Of a stretch of DNA of 64,000 bases, positions 55,276 to 64,000 are shown piece after piece. Positions within the stretch are counted from its first letter, which is position 1. Every line of letters starts with the position of its first letter. Both the position numbers and the translations under genes were made by a program. The notes below the pieces were generated by a model. It saw only the letters and a list, made by a program, of their open reading frames with translations. It was not told where the DNA came from and made no database searches. The DNA comes from CAZUAQ01 sp964618455 (GTDB taxonomy: Bacteria; Planctomycetota; Phycisphaerae; UBA1845; PWPN01). The stretch is from contig CAZUAQ010000016.1 of NCBI GenBank assembly GCA_964618455.1, forward strand, positions 1 to 64,000. The letters are read 5' to 3'.

Positions 55276-56187
55276 TCACGTTTCAATTTGAAGCCGATCG
55301 ACAATCCGATCAAAATCGTCGAGGTTGGCATAGTGGATGGTGATCTTGCCGCTGCCCTTCCGGCGTGATTCGTGGATGTCGACCTTGGTCCCGAGAGTCT
55401 GCACGAAGGCCTCTTCCAACTGGCGGATCTGGGGACGCTTTGCATCCTTGGAATCCGTTCTTCCGGCAGGCTGACTCGCGGCCTGACGGGCCTGGATCTG
55501 GTCGCGTACCGCCCTCTCGAGTGCGCGGACGGACAGCCCCTCCTTGACCGCTTTCTCCGCCATGCGAGTGATTTCGGAGGCGGATTTGAGCCCGAGCAGG
55601 CACCGGGCATGTCCCATACTCAGTTGACTTTGAGAAACCAGCCCGCGTACCTCGGCAGGGAGATCCAGGAGACGCATGTAGTTGGTGACCGTGGTGCGAT
55701 CTTCACCCAATCCCTGGGCAATATCCTCGGCGGAGAGGCCGAACTCATCCGCGTAGCGACGGTACGCTTCCGCCCTCTCGATGGGATTGAGGTCCTCGCG
55801 AAAGATGTTTTCGACCAGGGCGAGTTCGAGCATCTCGCGGTCGGTGGCCTCGCGGACGATGGCGGGAATCTCCTTCAGGCCCGCTTCGCGGCATGCGCGC
55901 CAGCGACGTTCGCCGGCGATCAACTGGTAGTCCTCGCCCTGCTTTCGCAGGATCACCGGCTGGAGAAGGCCTGACTTGCGGATGGACGCCGCCAGGGCTT
56001 CCAATTCCTCTTCCTTCATCTCCTGCCGCGGTTGATGAGGATTAGGCCTGATCCGATCGAGTGAAACGCGAAGCGTATCCGATCGGGAAGTGGAAGAGGG
56101 AGCAGGGAGATCCGAAGGGGGCGAAGATTCCGGCAGGGATATCAGGGAGTTCAGTCCTCTGCCGAGACGTTTCTTTGGGGCCTGCAT
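55276..56187 (-). CDS. parB: Chromosome-partitioning protein ParB
   Basis: The 303-residue protein from ATG 56187 has an N-terminal ParB/CTPase region (IRPNPHQPRQ, LIAGERRWRACREAG, LVENIFREDLNPIERA), a helix-turn-helix DNA-binding part (LSAEDIAQGLGEDRTTVTNYM) and a C-terminal dimerisation domain (GKITIHYANLDDFDRI). ParB binds parS sites and slides on DNA as a CTP-driven clamp. Two perfect parS sites lie 135-204 bases upstream. No parA gene is nearby, which is unusual. Confidence 0.95.
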   Translation of the reverse strand: MQAPKKRLGRGLNSLISLPESSPPSDLPAPSSTSRSDTLRVSLDRIRPNPHQPRQEMKEEELEALAASIRKSGLLQPVILRKQGEDYQLIAGERRWRACREAGLKEIPAIVREATDREMLELALVENIFREDLNPIERAEAYRRYADEFGLSAEDIAQGLGEDRTTVTNYMRLLDLPAEVRGLVSQSQLSMGHARCLLGLKSASEITRMAEKAVKEGLSVRALERAVRDQIQARQAASQPAGRTDSKDAKRPQIRQLEEAFVQTLGTKVDIHESRRKGSGKITIHYANLDDFDRIVDRLQIET

Positions 56188-56321
56188 GGGCGACCTCCTT
56201 TTCGCATGATTGATGATCCATCGATCGTACCTTGCTACGGATTCCAACGCAATTCTCAGGTGGACACGAAAGGATCGATAGCTTGTGACTTCTCTGGATA
56301 GCTCACTCTTTGGTGCCAGAC

Positions 56322-56337
56322 TGTTTCACGTGGAACA
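56322..56337. promoter_or_regulatory. parS: parS site 1
   Basis: TGTTTCACGTGGAACA matches the parS consensus; it is the exact reverse complement of site 2. Confidence 0.85.
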
Positions 56338-56375
56338 GTCAATTGTCAGTCACGCATGGGGTGTTATGATTCTGT

Positions 56376-56391
56376 TGTTCCACGTGAAACA
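56376..56391. promoter_or_regulatory. parS: parS site 2
   Basis: TGTTCCACGTGAAACA is a perfect parS consensus site. Confidence 0.85.
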
Positions 56392-56610
56392 TCAGGCAAC
56401 CCACTCACACCAGGTTGACCAGTAAATAGAGATAACTATGTTAAGCTCATGTTTTGTAATAGTTTGTGGAACTCTTGTATCGCGTGGCATGCCAAGACCC
56501 TGTCGCTAGCTATGATGCCGCCATCTTTGATAGCGTGACGCTATACGATTGAGATTTGACCTGCCGGACGGATGACGCGAGCATGTCATACCAGAATGGA
56601 AGGTGAGCCG

Positions 56611-57678
56611 ATGCGCAGGAATCTCGGGTGGACTTCAGGCAGGAGACAGGAGAGCGGGAGACGCGCGCGGTCTGGATGGCCGGGATTCATCCTGGCGGCC
56701 ATGCTCGTGGCAGGGGGGCTGGCGGTCGGATGTGTCCAGGAGCAACCTCGCTACCGGCGGACCCGGGGAAAGCCCATCATGCCCACGAGTCCACCGACGC
56801 CCCGCAACGTGGAAGCAGAAGAGTCTTTTTACTGGTATTCCTCTCGACCGTCGCCGATCGATCCGGAGCCGGTACCCGTCGCCACAGAGCCGGTGGCATC
56901 GCCCGCCGAGAGCGCGGCGCCGTCGGAGGAAATAGCCTCGACGCCCGTCGAGGAGGGGCTGGAGACGGGCGGGGGTTACACGCTGCTGCTCCACCGCTCC
57001 AGCACGCTGCAGTACGAGGGACAGCGCGATGCCCTCACGCCCATGACACTGCAACGCGGCAGGCCCGGCGACGTGGCAGGGGTGCTTGCGAAACTGGTGA
57101 TTCCTCCTACAGCACCCGAACCCGCAAATAAAGGTTTTAAACTTCATTATCTGACGCTCGTTGAGCGAGACATGGCACTGTCGCTGCTGCCGTACCTGGA
57201 TATCGCACCGGTCGGCGACAACGGCGTTCCCGCCGATGATGGGGAAGGAGCGTCGGATGGTGCGGCTGCCGCCGCGCGGCGCGGTCTCGGCCTGCTCTAT
57301 TCGACACAGCTCGCGCTGGATGCACCGTCGGATACGCTGCGTGAGTCGGCGCGTCTCCTGGCGCTCGTGGCGGACGTCCCGACCGAAGAGGAGAGTCTGC
57401 GCTGGATGGCGGCGATGCTTTGCGGGATGATCCACGTCCAGTGGCTCGGTGAACCCGAAAAGGCGGTCGGGTTCTTTGCCATGGCGGAGGAACGGGCACT
57501 GCCCGGGTCGTACGCCCAGGGTGTGGCGCTGCTTTATCAGGCGCGGACCCGACTCGGCCAGGCTCGTCGCGCGGAAGGCTCTCGACTGCTCTCACGCGTG
57601 GTGTCCGAATTCAGCATCTATCGCGATACGGCCATGTACGAAAGGGCACTGGAGGGGTTCGCCCGGGCGAATCGCTAA
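56611..57678 (+). CDS. Lipoprotein of unknown function with helical repeats
   Basis: The 355-residue protein from ATG 56611 (ribosome site GAAGGTGAG) has a long basic N-terminus and a hydrophobic signal ending AVGC (lipobox-like). A Pro/Glu-rich linker (SPIDPEPVPVATEPVASP) precedes a helical C-terminal domain with TPR-like helices (ERALPGSYAQGVALLYQART). Divergent from parB. Confidence 0.65.
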   Translation: MRRNLGWTSGRRQESGRRARSGWPGFILAAMLVAGGLAVGCVQEQPRYRRTRGKPIMPTSPPTPRNVEAEESFYWYSSRPSPIDPEPVPVATEPVASPAESAAPSEEIASTPVEEGLETGGGYTLLLHRSSTLQYEGQRDALTPMTLQRGRPGDVAGVLAKLVIPPTAPEPANKGFKLHYLTLVERDMALSLLPYLDIAPVGDNGVPADDGEGASDGAAAAARRGLGLLYSTQLALDAPSDTLRESARLLALVADVPTEEESLRWMAAMLCGMIHVQWLGEPEKAVGFFAMAEERALPGSYAQGVALLYQARTRLGQARRAEGSRLLSRVVSEFSIYRDTAMYERALEGFARANR

Positions 57679-57751
57679 CGGGTGGGCAGCCTATACTCCT
57701 GAACAGTTCACGCATCGCTTCTTCGTGGTCCAGCATTCGGGGCAAAGTGGT

Positions 57752-58777
57752 ATGGAACGGTTAAAGGTGGGATTGCTGGGTCTCGGCCGCGGCGGGCAGC
57801 AGGTGGCGGACGTGCTACTGTCCAGCTCCTGGTGCGAACTGGTCGCCGTGGCCAGCCCGCGCCGTTTGCGCCTCGAGCGGTTCAACGACCTGCACCCGGA
57901 CATCGCCACGTTCGATGATTTCCGTTCGCTGATCGTCGCGCGACCTCTGGACGCGTTGTTCATCGCCGTGCCGCCCTTTGTGCGCTCGAACTATCTCAAG
58001 CTTGCGGCTGAGCGCGACCTCCCGGTGTGGATCCTTCCGCCGGCAGCGCGCCGGGTCAGCGAGGCCACGCAGATCCTGGCGATGTTCGACACCGCCTGCC
58101 CGGTCGTCGTGTCGCGCAGTTGGGGTATCGACCCGGCCATGCAGGCCACGTCACCGGGTGTCGATGCGATGGGGCGTATGTTCCTCGCGCGGGGCAACGT
58201 GATGACCTGCTGGTCGGAGGATTTCGACTGGCGGGGCGACGCCAAGCGCGCCGGTGGGGGGGTCCTGCTCGATCGCGGGTACGGCGTGGTGGATACGATC
58301 GTGTCGGCCATGGGACTGCCGAGCACAGTGTATGCCGCCATGGCGGGGACGTCGCGCCCGGGCGGCTTGTATCCGTACGACACGGAAGACACCGCCGGGC
58401 TGATCTGCCAGTACGGCGATGGCGGAATGGCGGTGGTGAGCACATGCTGGACCGCCGGTCCGGAACGCTGGTACCTGGTGTTCAACGGAACGGAAGGGTC
58501 GATCCGTTTCGAGGAAACGCGCATGGAGGCGTACGATCGCGCGGGCGAACCGACACTGCCCGAGCAACGGCGCGCGGACAATGCACTGATGCCCTCGATT
58601 GAAAACTTCCTCAGCCAGTTGCACACCAACCCGCAGAAGATCGAAGGGCGCCTGCAAACACATCTTCCGACGGTGGCGACGCTCGAAGCGGCGTACCTCT
58701 CCGCCAAGACGGGCGAGCAGGAATCGCCGGAACGCATCCTCGACGTGCATGCCGATCGCAAAGGCTTGCGGCGGTAA
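57752..58777 (+). CDS. Gfo/Idh/MocA family oxidoreductase lacking the EKP motif
   Basis: The 341-residue protein has the family Rossmann start MERLKVGLLGLGRGGQQVAD and the C-terminal half with CWTAGPERWYLVFNGTEGSI. The canonical catalytic EKP motif reads LPP (VWILPPAARR), so the Lys thought to take part in catalysis is missing. It may bind NAD(P) without the usual oxidoreductase activity. Located directly after the lipoprotein gene. Confidence 0.8.
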   Translation: MERLKVGLLGLGRGGQQVADVLLSSSWCELVAVASPRRLRLERFNDLHPDIATFDDFRSLIVARPLDALFIAVPPFVRSNYLKLAAERDLPVWILPPAARRVSEATQILAMFDTACPVVVSRSWGIDPAMQATSPGVDAMGRMFLARGNVMTCWSEDFDWRGDAKRAGGGVLLDRGYGVVDTIVSAMGLPSTVYAAMAGTSRPGGLYPYDTEDTAGLICQYGDGGMAVVSTCWTAGPERWYLVFNGTEGSIRFEETRMEAYDRAGEPTLPEQRRADNALMPSIENFLSQLHTNPQKIEGRLQTHLPTVATLEAAYLSAKTGEQESPERILDVHADRKGLRR

Positions 58778-58908
58778 TCTCGGCATCAGTATTCCTTGAG
58801 TCAACCCGGGGTGCGCTGCTACGCGAAAGCCATGAGCTGCGATGTGTCACACCTTCGGTGTGGAGGTGCAGCCTTATGATCGATTCATCGGTGTAGTTGT
58901 GTCGTGAG

Positions 58909-59766
58909 TCAGTCCAGGGGAACCACATCCTGCCAGCGGATTTTGGGAGTCCAGTTCAGGAGGTCTCGGGCGTAGGTGGAGTCGATGAGGGGGCTGGTGG
59001 CGTCGAGGGGGGCCTTGCCGCGCCATGGTACGGAAGGCGAGAGCTGTGCGACATGATCACGAATATTGACATTCGCCCCGGCGGTGTCGCTGTGCAGGAA
59101 CATGACCTCGTGCGTGAGATCGTGGCGGTGCATCACGCAGGCGAGAACGGCGACGGCATCGCTGAAGTCGAGGAAGTCCACGAGGACGAGTTTCGGCGGA
59201 TCGAGCTTGAGATGATCGACCAGCCAGGGGTCTTCCGCGGCGCTGCCCAGGAGCGGAAAACGCAGGCAGACGGTGGGGATGCCGTACATGCGGGTGAAGG
59301 CATCGGCCTGGATCTCGTTGATGCGTTTGGTCAGGTCGTAGGTGTGGCGAGGTCGGCAGGGGTGCGATTCATCGAGGGGCAGGTAATCGAGCTCGTGGTC
59401 GTCGACACTTTCGGGCAGGCCGACGGCACACAGGCTGCTGGCGAGGATGACCATGCGGGCCTTGGCCTGCCGGGCGGCTTCAAGGACATGCTGCGTGCCC
59501 TGGACGTTAATGGCGAGGATCTCGGAAGGGGGGATGTGCCGGGCGCGGCCGGAGATGGCGCCGAGATGAATCACGACCTCCGCGCCGGCGGCGGCATCGA
59601 TCACCGCCGGTTCATCGCGCAGATCACCGGTGAGCACGCGTACCTTCCCGGGAGGCTCTGCCTTCGGAGGGACGCAGTCGAACGCGACAATCTCGTGATC
59701 GCGCGCGAAGGCGTCCACCACGCGGTGTCCCAGTCGCCCCGACGCTCCCGTCACCAACAGATTCAC
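58909..59766 (-). CDS. NAD-dependent epimerase/dehydratase (extended SDR)
   Basis: From the GTG at 59766 (AGGAGG ribosome site 5 bases before), 285 residues. The NAD-binding motif TGASGRLG is at residues 6-13, with a downstream YxxxK motif in HTYDLTKR. Typical of UDP-sugar epimerases or dehydratases; the substrate is unknown. The GTG start was chosen because the GTG at 59772 sits on the ribosome site itself. Confidence 0.85.
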   Translation of the reverse strand: MNLLVTGASGRLGHRVVDAFARDHEIVAFDCVPPKAEPPGKVRVLTGDLRDEPAVIDAAAGAEVVIHLGAISGRARHIPPSEILAINVQGTQHVLEAARQAKARMVILASSLCAVGLPESVDDHELDYLPLDESHPCRPRHTYDLTKRINEIQADAFTRMYGIPTVCLRFPLLGSAAEDPWLVDHLKLDPPKLVLVDFLDFSDAVAVLACVMHRHDLTHEVMFLHSDTAGANVNIRDHVAQLSPSVPWRGKAPLDATSPLIDSTYARDLLNWTPKIRWQDVVPLD

Positions 59767-59861
59767 CGCCACCTCCTCGGTTCGCTCACGCGAGATCAGA
59801 ATTCAGGCGCGAGGATTGTAACCGCGTGACGGTGCGGATGTCGCCTGCAAGGCCCGAGCGA

Positions 59862-61991
59862 TCAGTCGTCCGCCGGGCCGATGTAGACGTCATCGAAGAG
59901 GACGTTGCCCTGGCCGCCCTGGGCGTGGAGGTTGATCGAGATCCGGCGGGATTTCTCGGGCGCGACACCGGACGCTTCCAGCCAGACCCACTCGCGGTCG
60001 CGCTTGTCGGCGCCGCGCAGCCTCTTCGAGTCGATGACCTTGCCGATCCGCGCGCCGGAATCCTCGGTGAACTCGACGGAGATCCAGCCGGTGTGCTCCT
60101 TGTCCGCGGCATCGACCTTGACCCACGCCCCGGCAACGTAACGCGTGCCGGGCTCGGCGGTGCCGTAGTGCGTGATCTGACGGATGTGCACGCTGCCGGG
60201 CACCATGAAGAGCTTCTGCGAGCGTTGCCCGGTGTGGGCGTCCTCATCGGTCACGTCGGCGAGGCGGTTCTTGAAGTCGCGCACGTTCGGCGGTTCGAAG
60301 CCGAGGGCGATGCCGGTCTTGCCGCCACCCCCGCCGCCCGATTCCATGCCACCGTTCTTGAGCATGTTGTCCGCCTTGGGGTGCGTATTCTTCCCGAGGA
60401 AGAAGTCGTGCTGATTGGCCTTGCCCGCCTGGACCTCCATGTCGGCGGAGGTGTACGTCATCATGCCGCGATGGGAGCCGATGAGCCGATAGCGCGCGGG
60501 GATCACGTCGTCGAACTCGTACTCGCCGTCGCGATCGGTCGTGACTTTCTTTCCGGTCGGGTCGAGCTGAACGGTCGCACCGTGCAGGGGGTCGCCGCTG
60601 TCGCTGCTGACGACGCGTCCCTTGAGCTCCGCGCGCTCATTCGCTTCCATGGCGATGTCCAGGATGGTGTTCTCGGCGCGACTGACATCGACGCGTTTGC
60701 GGATCTTGTCGAAGCCGGGCTTCTCGAAGGTGACGGTGTACTTCCCGGGGCGAAGCTTCCCGAAGAAGAAGTTGCCCATGGGGTCGCTCGTGGTGCGCTT
60801 GGTGTCGACATGGACGACCACGCCCTGCAGACGCGTGCCGACCCCATCCACGGTGAGCGTGCCATTGATCGCGCCGGTAGAGTCGGTCGGCTTGGCCAGC
60901 GACGCCACCACCCAGTACTGGTAGTGCGCATCGGTCGGCGAGCCATCTTCGTTGATACCGCTGTCAGGATTTACCCAGTCAAAGCGCTGCCAGCCGCGAT
61001 CGCTGAACTGGAAGGGAAACACCGCCATGATTTCGTTCCACCGCGGCCAGTAATCGCGGAAGGCACGCATGATGTAGTCCGCACGGTTGTATTCGTCGAT
61101 GATCGGGTGGCCTTCGCTGTGAAGGAAGGTGCCGTTGCCGAGGTCGTAGCCGGTTTCGGTGATGAAGACTTTGACATCCTCTCGCCCGTGTTTGGCGAGG
61201 CTCTTCAACTCGTTCATGTAAGAGTCGATGGTCAATTCGGAACCTTCAGGGGCGGTGCCATCGTGCAGGTTGACCGACGGCGGTCGGTTCATCGGGTACG
61301 GATGAACGCTCCAGTAATCGAAGGCTTTGATGAAGTCCGGGTGGGCCTTGCAGAGTTTGTCGGCCCATTCGCCGCTGCTGGCGAGTCCGCCGTTAAGGAT
61401 CTTGATACGATCGTCGCCGATGGAACGAATCGCCTCGGACACCTGCACGAAGAAGGCGGCATATTCCTCGGCGTTGGTTTCGCCGGACCATTCGACGGCC
61501 AGGTTGGGTTCGTTCCAGACTTCGATGTAGAGCGGGCACTTGTCGGAGCGGGGCAGATCCTCGACGACACGCTTGAAGGCGCTGGCCAGCGAGCTGTAAT
61601 CGCCGGGCGCGTCGGGGATGGGCCGTTTCCAGTAGCTCTTGCCGCCATCGTACACTCCGGCCAGCCGGATGAAGGGGACGAGCTCGAGCTCATAGCAGCG
61701 GTTGACGTAGTCGACCCAGCCGGAACGCGCCCCGCGCGTCTTGGCGGTGATGCCGGTGAACATGGTCTTGGCATGGCCCCAGCGGCCGACAAGGTACTTT
61801 GCCCAGCGCAGGGTGCGATCGCCGTAGGATCCGGGCTTGCCGTCCTGGACAAGCAGGTGGGCACCATAGTAATTCCGCGGCAGGTCGTAGTAGGTCTCGC
61901 TCTTCGGCTGACCGAGAGCAGGGGTGACCAAGCTGGATCCTGCGATCAGAAGCGCCAAGAATGCTGTCAGGGGTTGAAGACCTCGGGTCAT
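59862..61991 (-). CDS. Exported glycoside hydrolase-like protein with carboxypeptidase regulatory-like domains
   Basis: The 709-residue protein from ATG 61991 (ribosome site GGAG) has a signal peptide (PLTAFLALLIAGSSLVTPAL). A TIM barrel resembling clan GH-A carries likely acid/base Glu in CPLYIEVWNEPNL and nucleophile Glu in VFITETGYDLG. Two carboxypeptidase-regulatory-like beta domains follow (GVVVHVDTKRTTSDPMGNFF, KGRVVSSDSGDPLHGATVQL) and a C-terminal carbohydrate-binding-like domain. Probably degrades polysaccharides outside the cell. Its layout parallels the 14282 protein. Confidence 0.8.
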   Translation of the reverse strand: MTRGLQPLTAFLALLIAGSSLVTPALGQPKSETYYDLPRNYYGAHLLVQDGKPGSYGDRTLRWAKYLVGRWGHAKTMFTGITAKTRGARSGWVDYVNRCYELELVPFIRLAGVYDGGKSYWKRPIPDAPGDYSSLASAFKRVVEDLPRSDKCPLYIEVWNEPNLAVEWSGETNAEEYAAFFVQVSEAIRSIGDDRIKILNGGLASSGEWADKLCKAHPDFIKAFDYWSVHPYPMNRPPSVNLHDGTAPEGSELTIDSYMNELKSLAKHGREDVKVFITETGYDLGNGTFLHSEGHPIIDEYNRADYIMRAFRDYWPRWNEIMAVFPFQFSDRGWQRFDWVNPDSGINEDGSPTDAHYQYWVVASLAKPTDSTGAINGTLTVDGVGTRLQGVVVHVDTKRTTSDPMGNFFFGKLRPGKYTVTFEKPGFDKIRKRVDVSRAENTILDIAMEANERAELKGRVVSSDSGDPLHGATVQLDPTGKKVTTDRDGEYEFDDVIPARYRLIGSHRGMMTYTSADMEVQAGKANQHDFFLGKNTHPKADNMLKNGGMESGGGGGGKTGIALGFEPPNVRDFKNRLADVTDEDAHTGQRSQKLFMVPGSVHIRQITHYGTAEPGTRYVAGAWVKVDAADKEHTGWISVEFTEDSGARIGKVIDSKRLRGADKRDREWVWLEASGVAPEKSRRISINLHAQGGQGNVLFDDVYIGPADD

Positions 61992-62283
61992 GCGAAAACT
62001 CTCCTCTCGGGGGCGTTCCATTGGGGACTACGCTTGGCGGGGTTTACTCGAAGTCGAAATCTCGTCACTCCGCCGTCAGGTGGTTACATACTTCTGGCGG
62101 CGACTCCACGCGTGCTCGCGACTTTATACCCGATCCGGGCTCCGGCGTCGCTGACAATCCGAGCAGGACGGAGGGATTCGAAGTGCCTCTTTCCTTGATC
62201 CCAGGGGATCGGGACGTTATTCTGTCCGGACTGTGGACAGATCCGGTAATACGCCTCTAACTGTTGATACGATAGGAACTTAG

Positions 62284-64000
62284 ATGAGTGCTTCCGTAGA
62301 ATCCCGAATCATCGAGAACTGTAAAAACGTGGTGCGGATGACCACCCAAGCGGGGTCGGGACATCCTTCAAGCGCGCTGTCGATCGTGCATCTGGTCGCG
62401 CAGTTGATGTACGAGCAGATGCGGTACGATCCGTCGGATCCGTGGAACCCGGGCAATGACCGTCTCGTGCTGAGCGAGGGGCATTCGGTGCCGGTGGTGT
62501 ACGCGGTGTACGCGGATCTTGGTGGCGCGGTCGGCATGTCGAAGTCGGACAGCCGGGCGCTGAAGGCGGACGATCTGGCGACGCTTCGCGAGTTGGACAG
62601 CGTGCTGGACGGACATCCGAACCCGGCGGAAGGGTTTCCCTTCTTCGACGCCGCCACCGGATCCCTCGGCCAGGGGCTGAGCGTCTCGGCGGGGCTGGCC
62701 CTGGCAGCGCGGCGGCGCGGTATCGACAAGAAGGTGTATTGCATCATCGGCGACGGCGAATCGCGCGAGGGGCAGATCTGGGAAGCGCTGGACTTCATCG
62801 TCGATCATAAGCTCACGAACGTCTGCCCGATCTTCAACTGCAACGGGCAGGGGCAGGCGGACTACGTGTCCGGGCAGCAGTCGGCGGAGACGCTGGCGAA
62901 GAAGCTGGAGGCGTTCGGTTACGACGCAACAGTGATCGACGGCCACGACCTGTCGGCGGTCAAGAGTGCGCTGAGCAACGTCGGCGGTGCGAAGCCGGTC
63001 GCGATCGTGGCGAAGACGGAGAAGGGCTGGGGCGTGGAGAGCCTCAAGGACAAGAGCAATCACGGCAAGCCGCTCGATGAGGACAAGGTCGCCGAGGCGG
63101 AATCGAGCCTCGATGCCATCGCGAAGAAGTTGAACATCACGGTCAGCGACAGCGCTCCCACACCACCCGGGCCGGTATCGAGCAACGGATCGCTCAAGAG
63201 CGGGAAAGTGCAGCTCGGGCCGTTTGAAGAGGCCATGGAGAAAGCAGGCCTGGGGGGTAAGGAAAAGGTCGCCACGCGGCGCGCCTACGGCGCGGCGTTG
63301 CTGGCGTTGGGTGAGGCGGACGAGCGGATCGTGGCAGTCGATGGCGACGTATCGAACTCGACGTTCGCGAACATCTTCGCCAAGAAGTTCCCGGACCGCT
63401 TCTTCGAGTGCAAGATCGCCGAGCAGAACATGATCTCTGTGGCGGCGGGCCTGGCGGCGGGAGGCTTGATCCCCTTTGCGAGCACGTTCGCGAAGTTCCT
63501 GGCAAGGGCGTACGACCAGATCGAGATGGCGGCGATCACGCGGGCGAACATCAACCTGGTGGGCTCGCACTCGGGCTGCTCGCTGGGGGCGGACGGCCCC
63601 AGCCAGATGAGCCTGCCGGATCTTGCCTATTTCCGGGCGTACACCAAGGCCGAGGACGGCATCACGGGCAACCCCGCCGCGTGCCTGTTCCATCCCGCCG
63701 ATGCCGTGGCGGCGTACCGCTTGACCGAGCTGGCGGCGAACACGCCGAACATCTGCTACGTGCGGACGCATCGTCCGGACGTCGTCGCGCTGTACGGTCC
63801 GGACGAGACGTTCGAAGTCGGCGGATCGAAGACACTGGCGGAAGGTGACAGGCTGACCGTCGTGGCGAGCGGTTACATGACGACGCTCGCGCTGGCGGCG
63901 GTACGCGATCTGGAGAAGCAGGGCGTGAAGTGCAACCTGTTCGACGCGTACTGCCTGCCGCTGAACTGTGAACCGATTCTGGCGGCGGCGCGGAAAGCAG
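62284..64000 (+). CDS. tkt: Transketolase (C-terminus cut by window edge)
   Basis: The visible 572 codons start at ATG 62284. The TPP-binding region GDGESREGQIWEAL, the N-terminal GSGHPSSALSIVHL and the pyrimidine-domain FECKIAEQNMISVAAGLAAG are typical of transketolase, which transfers two-carbon units in the pentose phosphate and Calvin pathways. The sequence runs off the window edge with no stop. Confidence 0.93.
   Translation, partial: MSASVESRIIENCKNVVRMTTQAGSGHPSSALSIVHLVAQLMYEQMRYDPSDPWNPGNDRLVLSEGHSVPVVYAVYADLGGAVGMSKSDSRALKADDLATLRELDSVLDGHPNPAEGFPFFDAATGSLGQGLSVSAGLALAARRRGIDKKVYCIIGDGESREGQIWEALDFIVDHKLTNVCPIFNCNGQGQADYVSGQQSAETLAKKLEAFGYDATVIDGHDLSAVKSALSNVGGAKPVAIVAKTEKGWGVESLKDKSNHGKPLDEDKVAEAESSLDAIAKKLNITVSDSAPTPPGPVSSNGSLKSGKVQLGPFEEAMEKAGLGGKEKVATRRAYGAALLALGEADERIVAVDGDVSNSTFANIFAKKFPDRFFECKIAEQNMISVAAGLAAGGLIPFASTFAKFLARAYDQIEMAAITRANINLVGSHSGCSLGADGPSQMSLPDLAYFRAYTKAEDGITGNPAACLFHPADAVAAYRLTELAANTPNICYVRTHRPDVVALYGPDETFEVGGSKTLAEGDRLTVVASGYMTTLALAAVRDLEKQGVKCNLFDAYCLPLNCEPILAAARKA

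Larger units (their letters stand above)
56188..56610. other. Intergenic centromere-like region with the parS pair
   Basis: This 423-bp gap between parB and the divergent lipoprotein gene holds both parS sites, followed by an AT-rich stretch (about 56410-56475) and a perfect short palindrome TAGCGTGACGCTA (56531-56543). No gene or terminator was seen. Confidence 0.5.

Noticed and set aside
59826..62198. 790-codon plus-strand frame over the glycosidase gene
   Set aside because: It mirrors the minus-strand exported glycosidase and has no signal peptide or recognised domain.
62368..63771. Long open frame on the minus strand inside transketolase
   Set aside because: It is antisense to a clear transketolase whose conserved TPP motifs occupy the plus strand; high-GC antisense frames are expected.

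Overview
The window (GC-rich) comes from a member of the Planctomycetota, most likely a Phycisphaerae-type lineage. The signs are a giant PVC-type heme-binding CxxCH protein, two PEP-CTERM proteins, a dockerin-like exported protein, membrane proteins ending in a C-terminal CPECG zinc ribbon, many exported proteins of unknown function, and Gfo/Idh and glycoside-hydrolase proteins. This assignment is an inference from gene content; no rRNA, tRNA or CRISPR array was seen.

Layout. 1-16 kb holds housekeeping and envelope genes: a response-regulator fragment, UDP-sugar dehydrogenase, a CbpA-type DnaJ, a tandem nitrilase, a UPF0251/DUF89/thioesterase operon, cysteine synthase, a CPA antiporter fused to an EIIA-like domain, a HAD phosphatase, a lipoprotein cyclophilin and an exported glycosidase. 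16-27 kb is the replication-origin neighbourhood. After the heme protein come gyrB, dciA, dnaN, a 492-bp intergenic origin candidate with DnaA boxes, and dnaA, all on the minus strand, followed by hemL divergently. 28.8-32.4 kb is a compact minus-strand operon with phage character: an ABC-ATPase/acetyltransferase fusion, a holin-sized membrane protein, a lipoprotein, two small coiled-coil proteins and a winged-helix protein. It resembles the pre-terminase part of Mu-like phages but has no terminase or structural genes. 32.7-42.7 kb is an accessory region of exported and membrane proteins, with a candidate small RNA with a strong terminator, two copies of a palindromic REP/MITE-like repeat, a deoxyhypusine-synthase-like gene and two PEP-CTERM genes. 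43-51 kb holds a PPi-type phosphofructokinase, a GH10-fold protein that has lost both catalytic glutamates, a predicted lipoprotein aminopeptidase, a long acidic low-complexity protein and an exported esterase. 51-64 kb holds an ADP-ribosylglycohydrolase, zinc-ribbon membrane proteins, ksgA, parB with two parS sites but no parA, a lipoprotein, an oxidoreductase lacking the EKP motif, an epimerase, a carbohydrate-active exported protein and the start of transketolase.

Together, dnaA/dnaN/dciA/gyrB plus parB/parS about 32 kb away place the window at the chromosomal origin. The most unusual parts are the orphan phage-like cassette with the ABC-acetyltransferase fusion, a set of enzyme folds with lost catalytic residues (second nitrilase half, GH10-like protein, Gfo/Idh-like protein, mini aldo-keto reductase), a GyrB with a changed EGDSA motif, and an unassigned structured RNA candidate at 34.8 kb.
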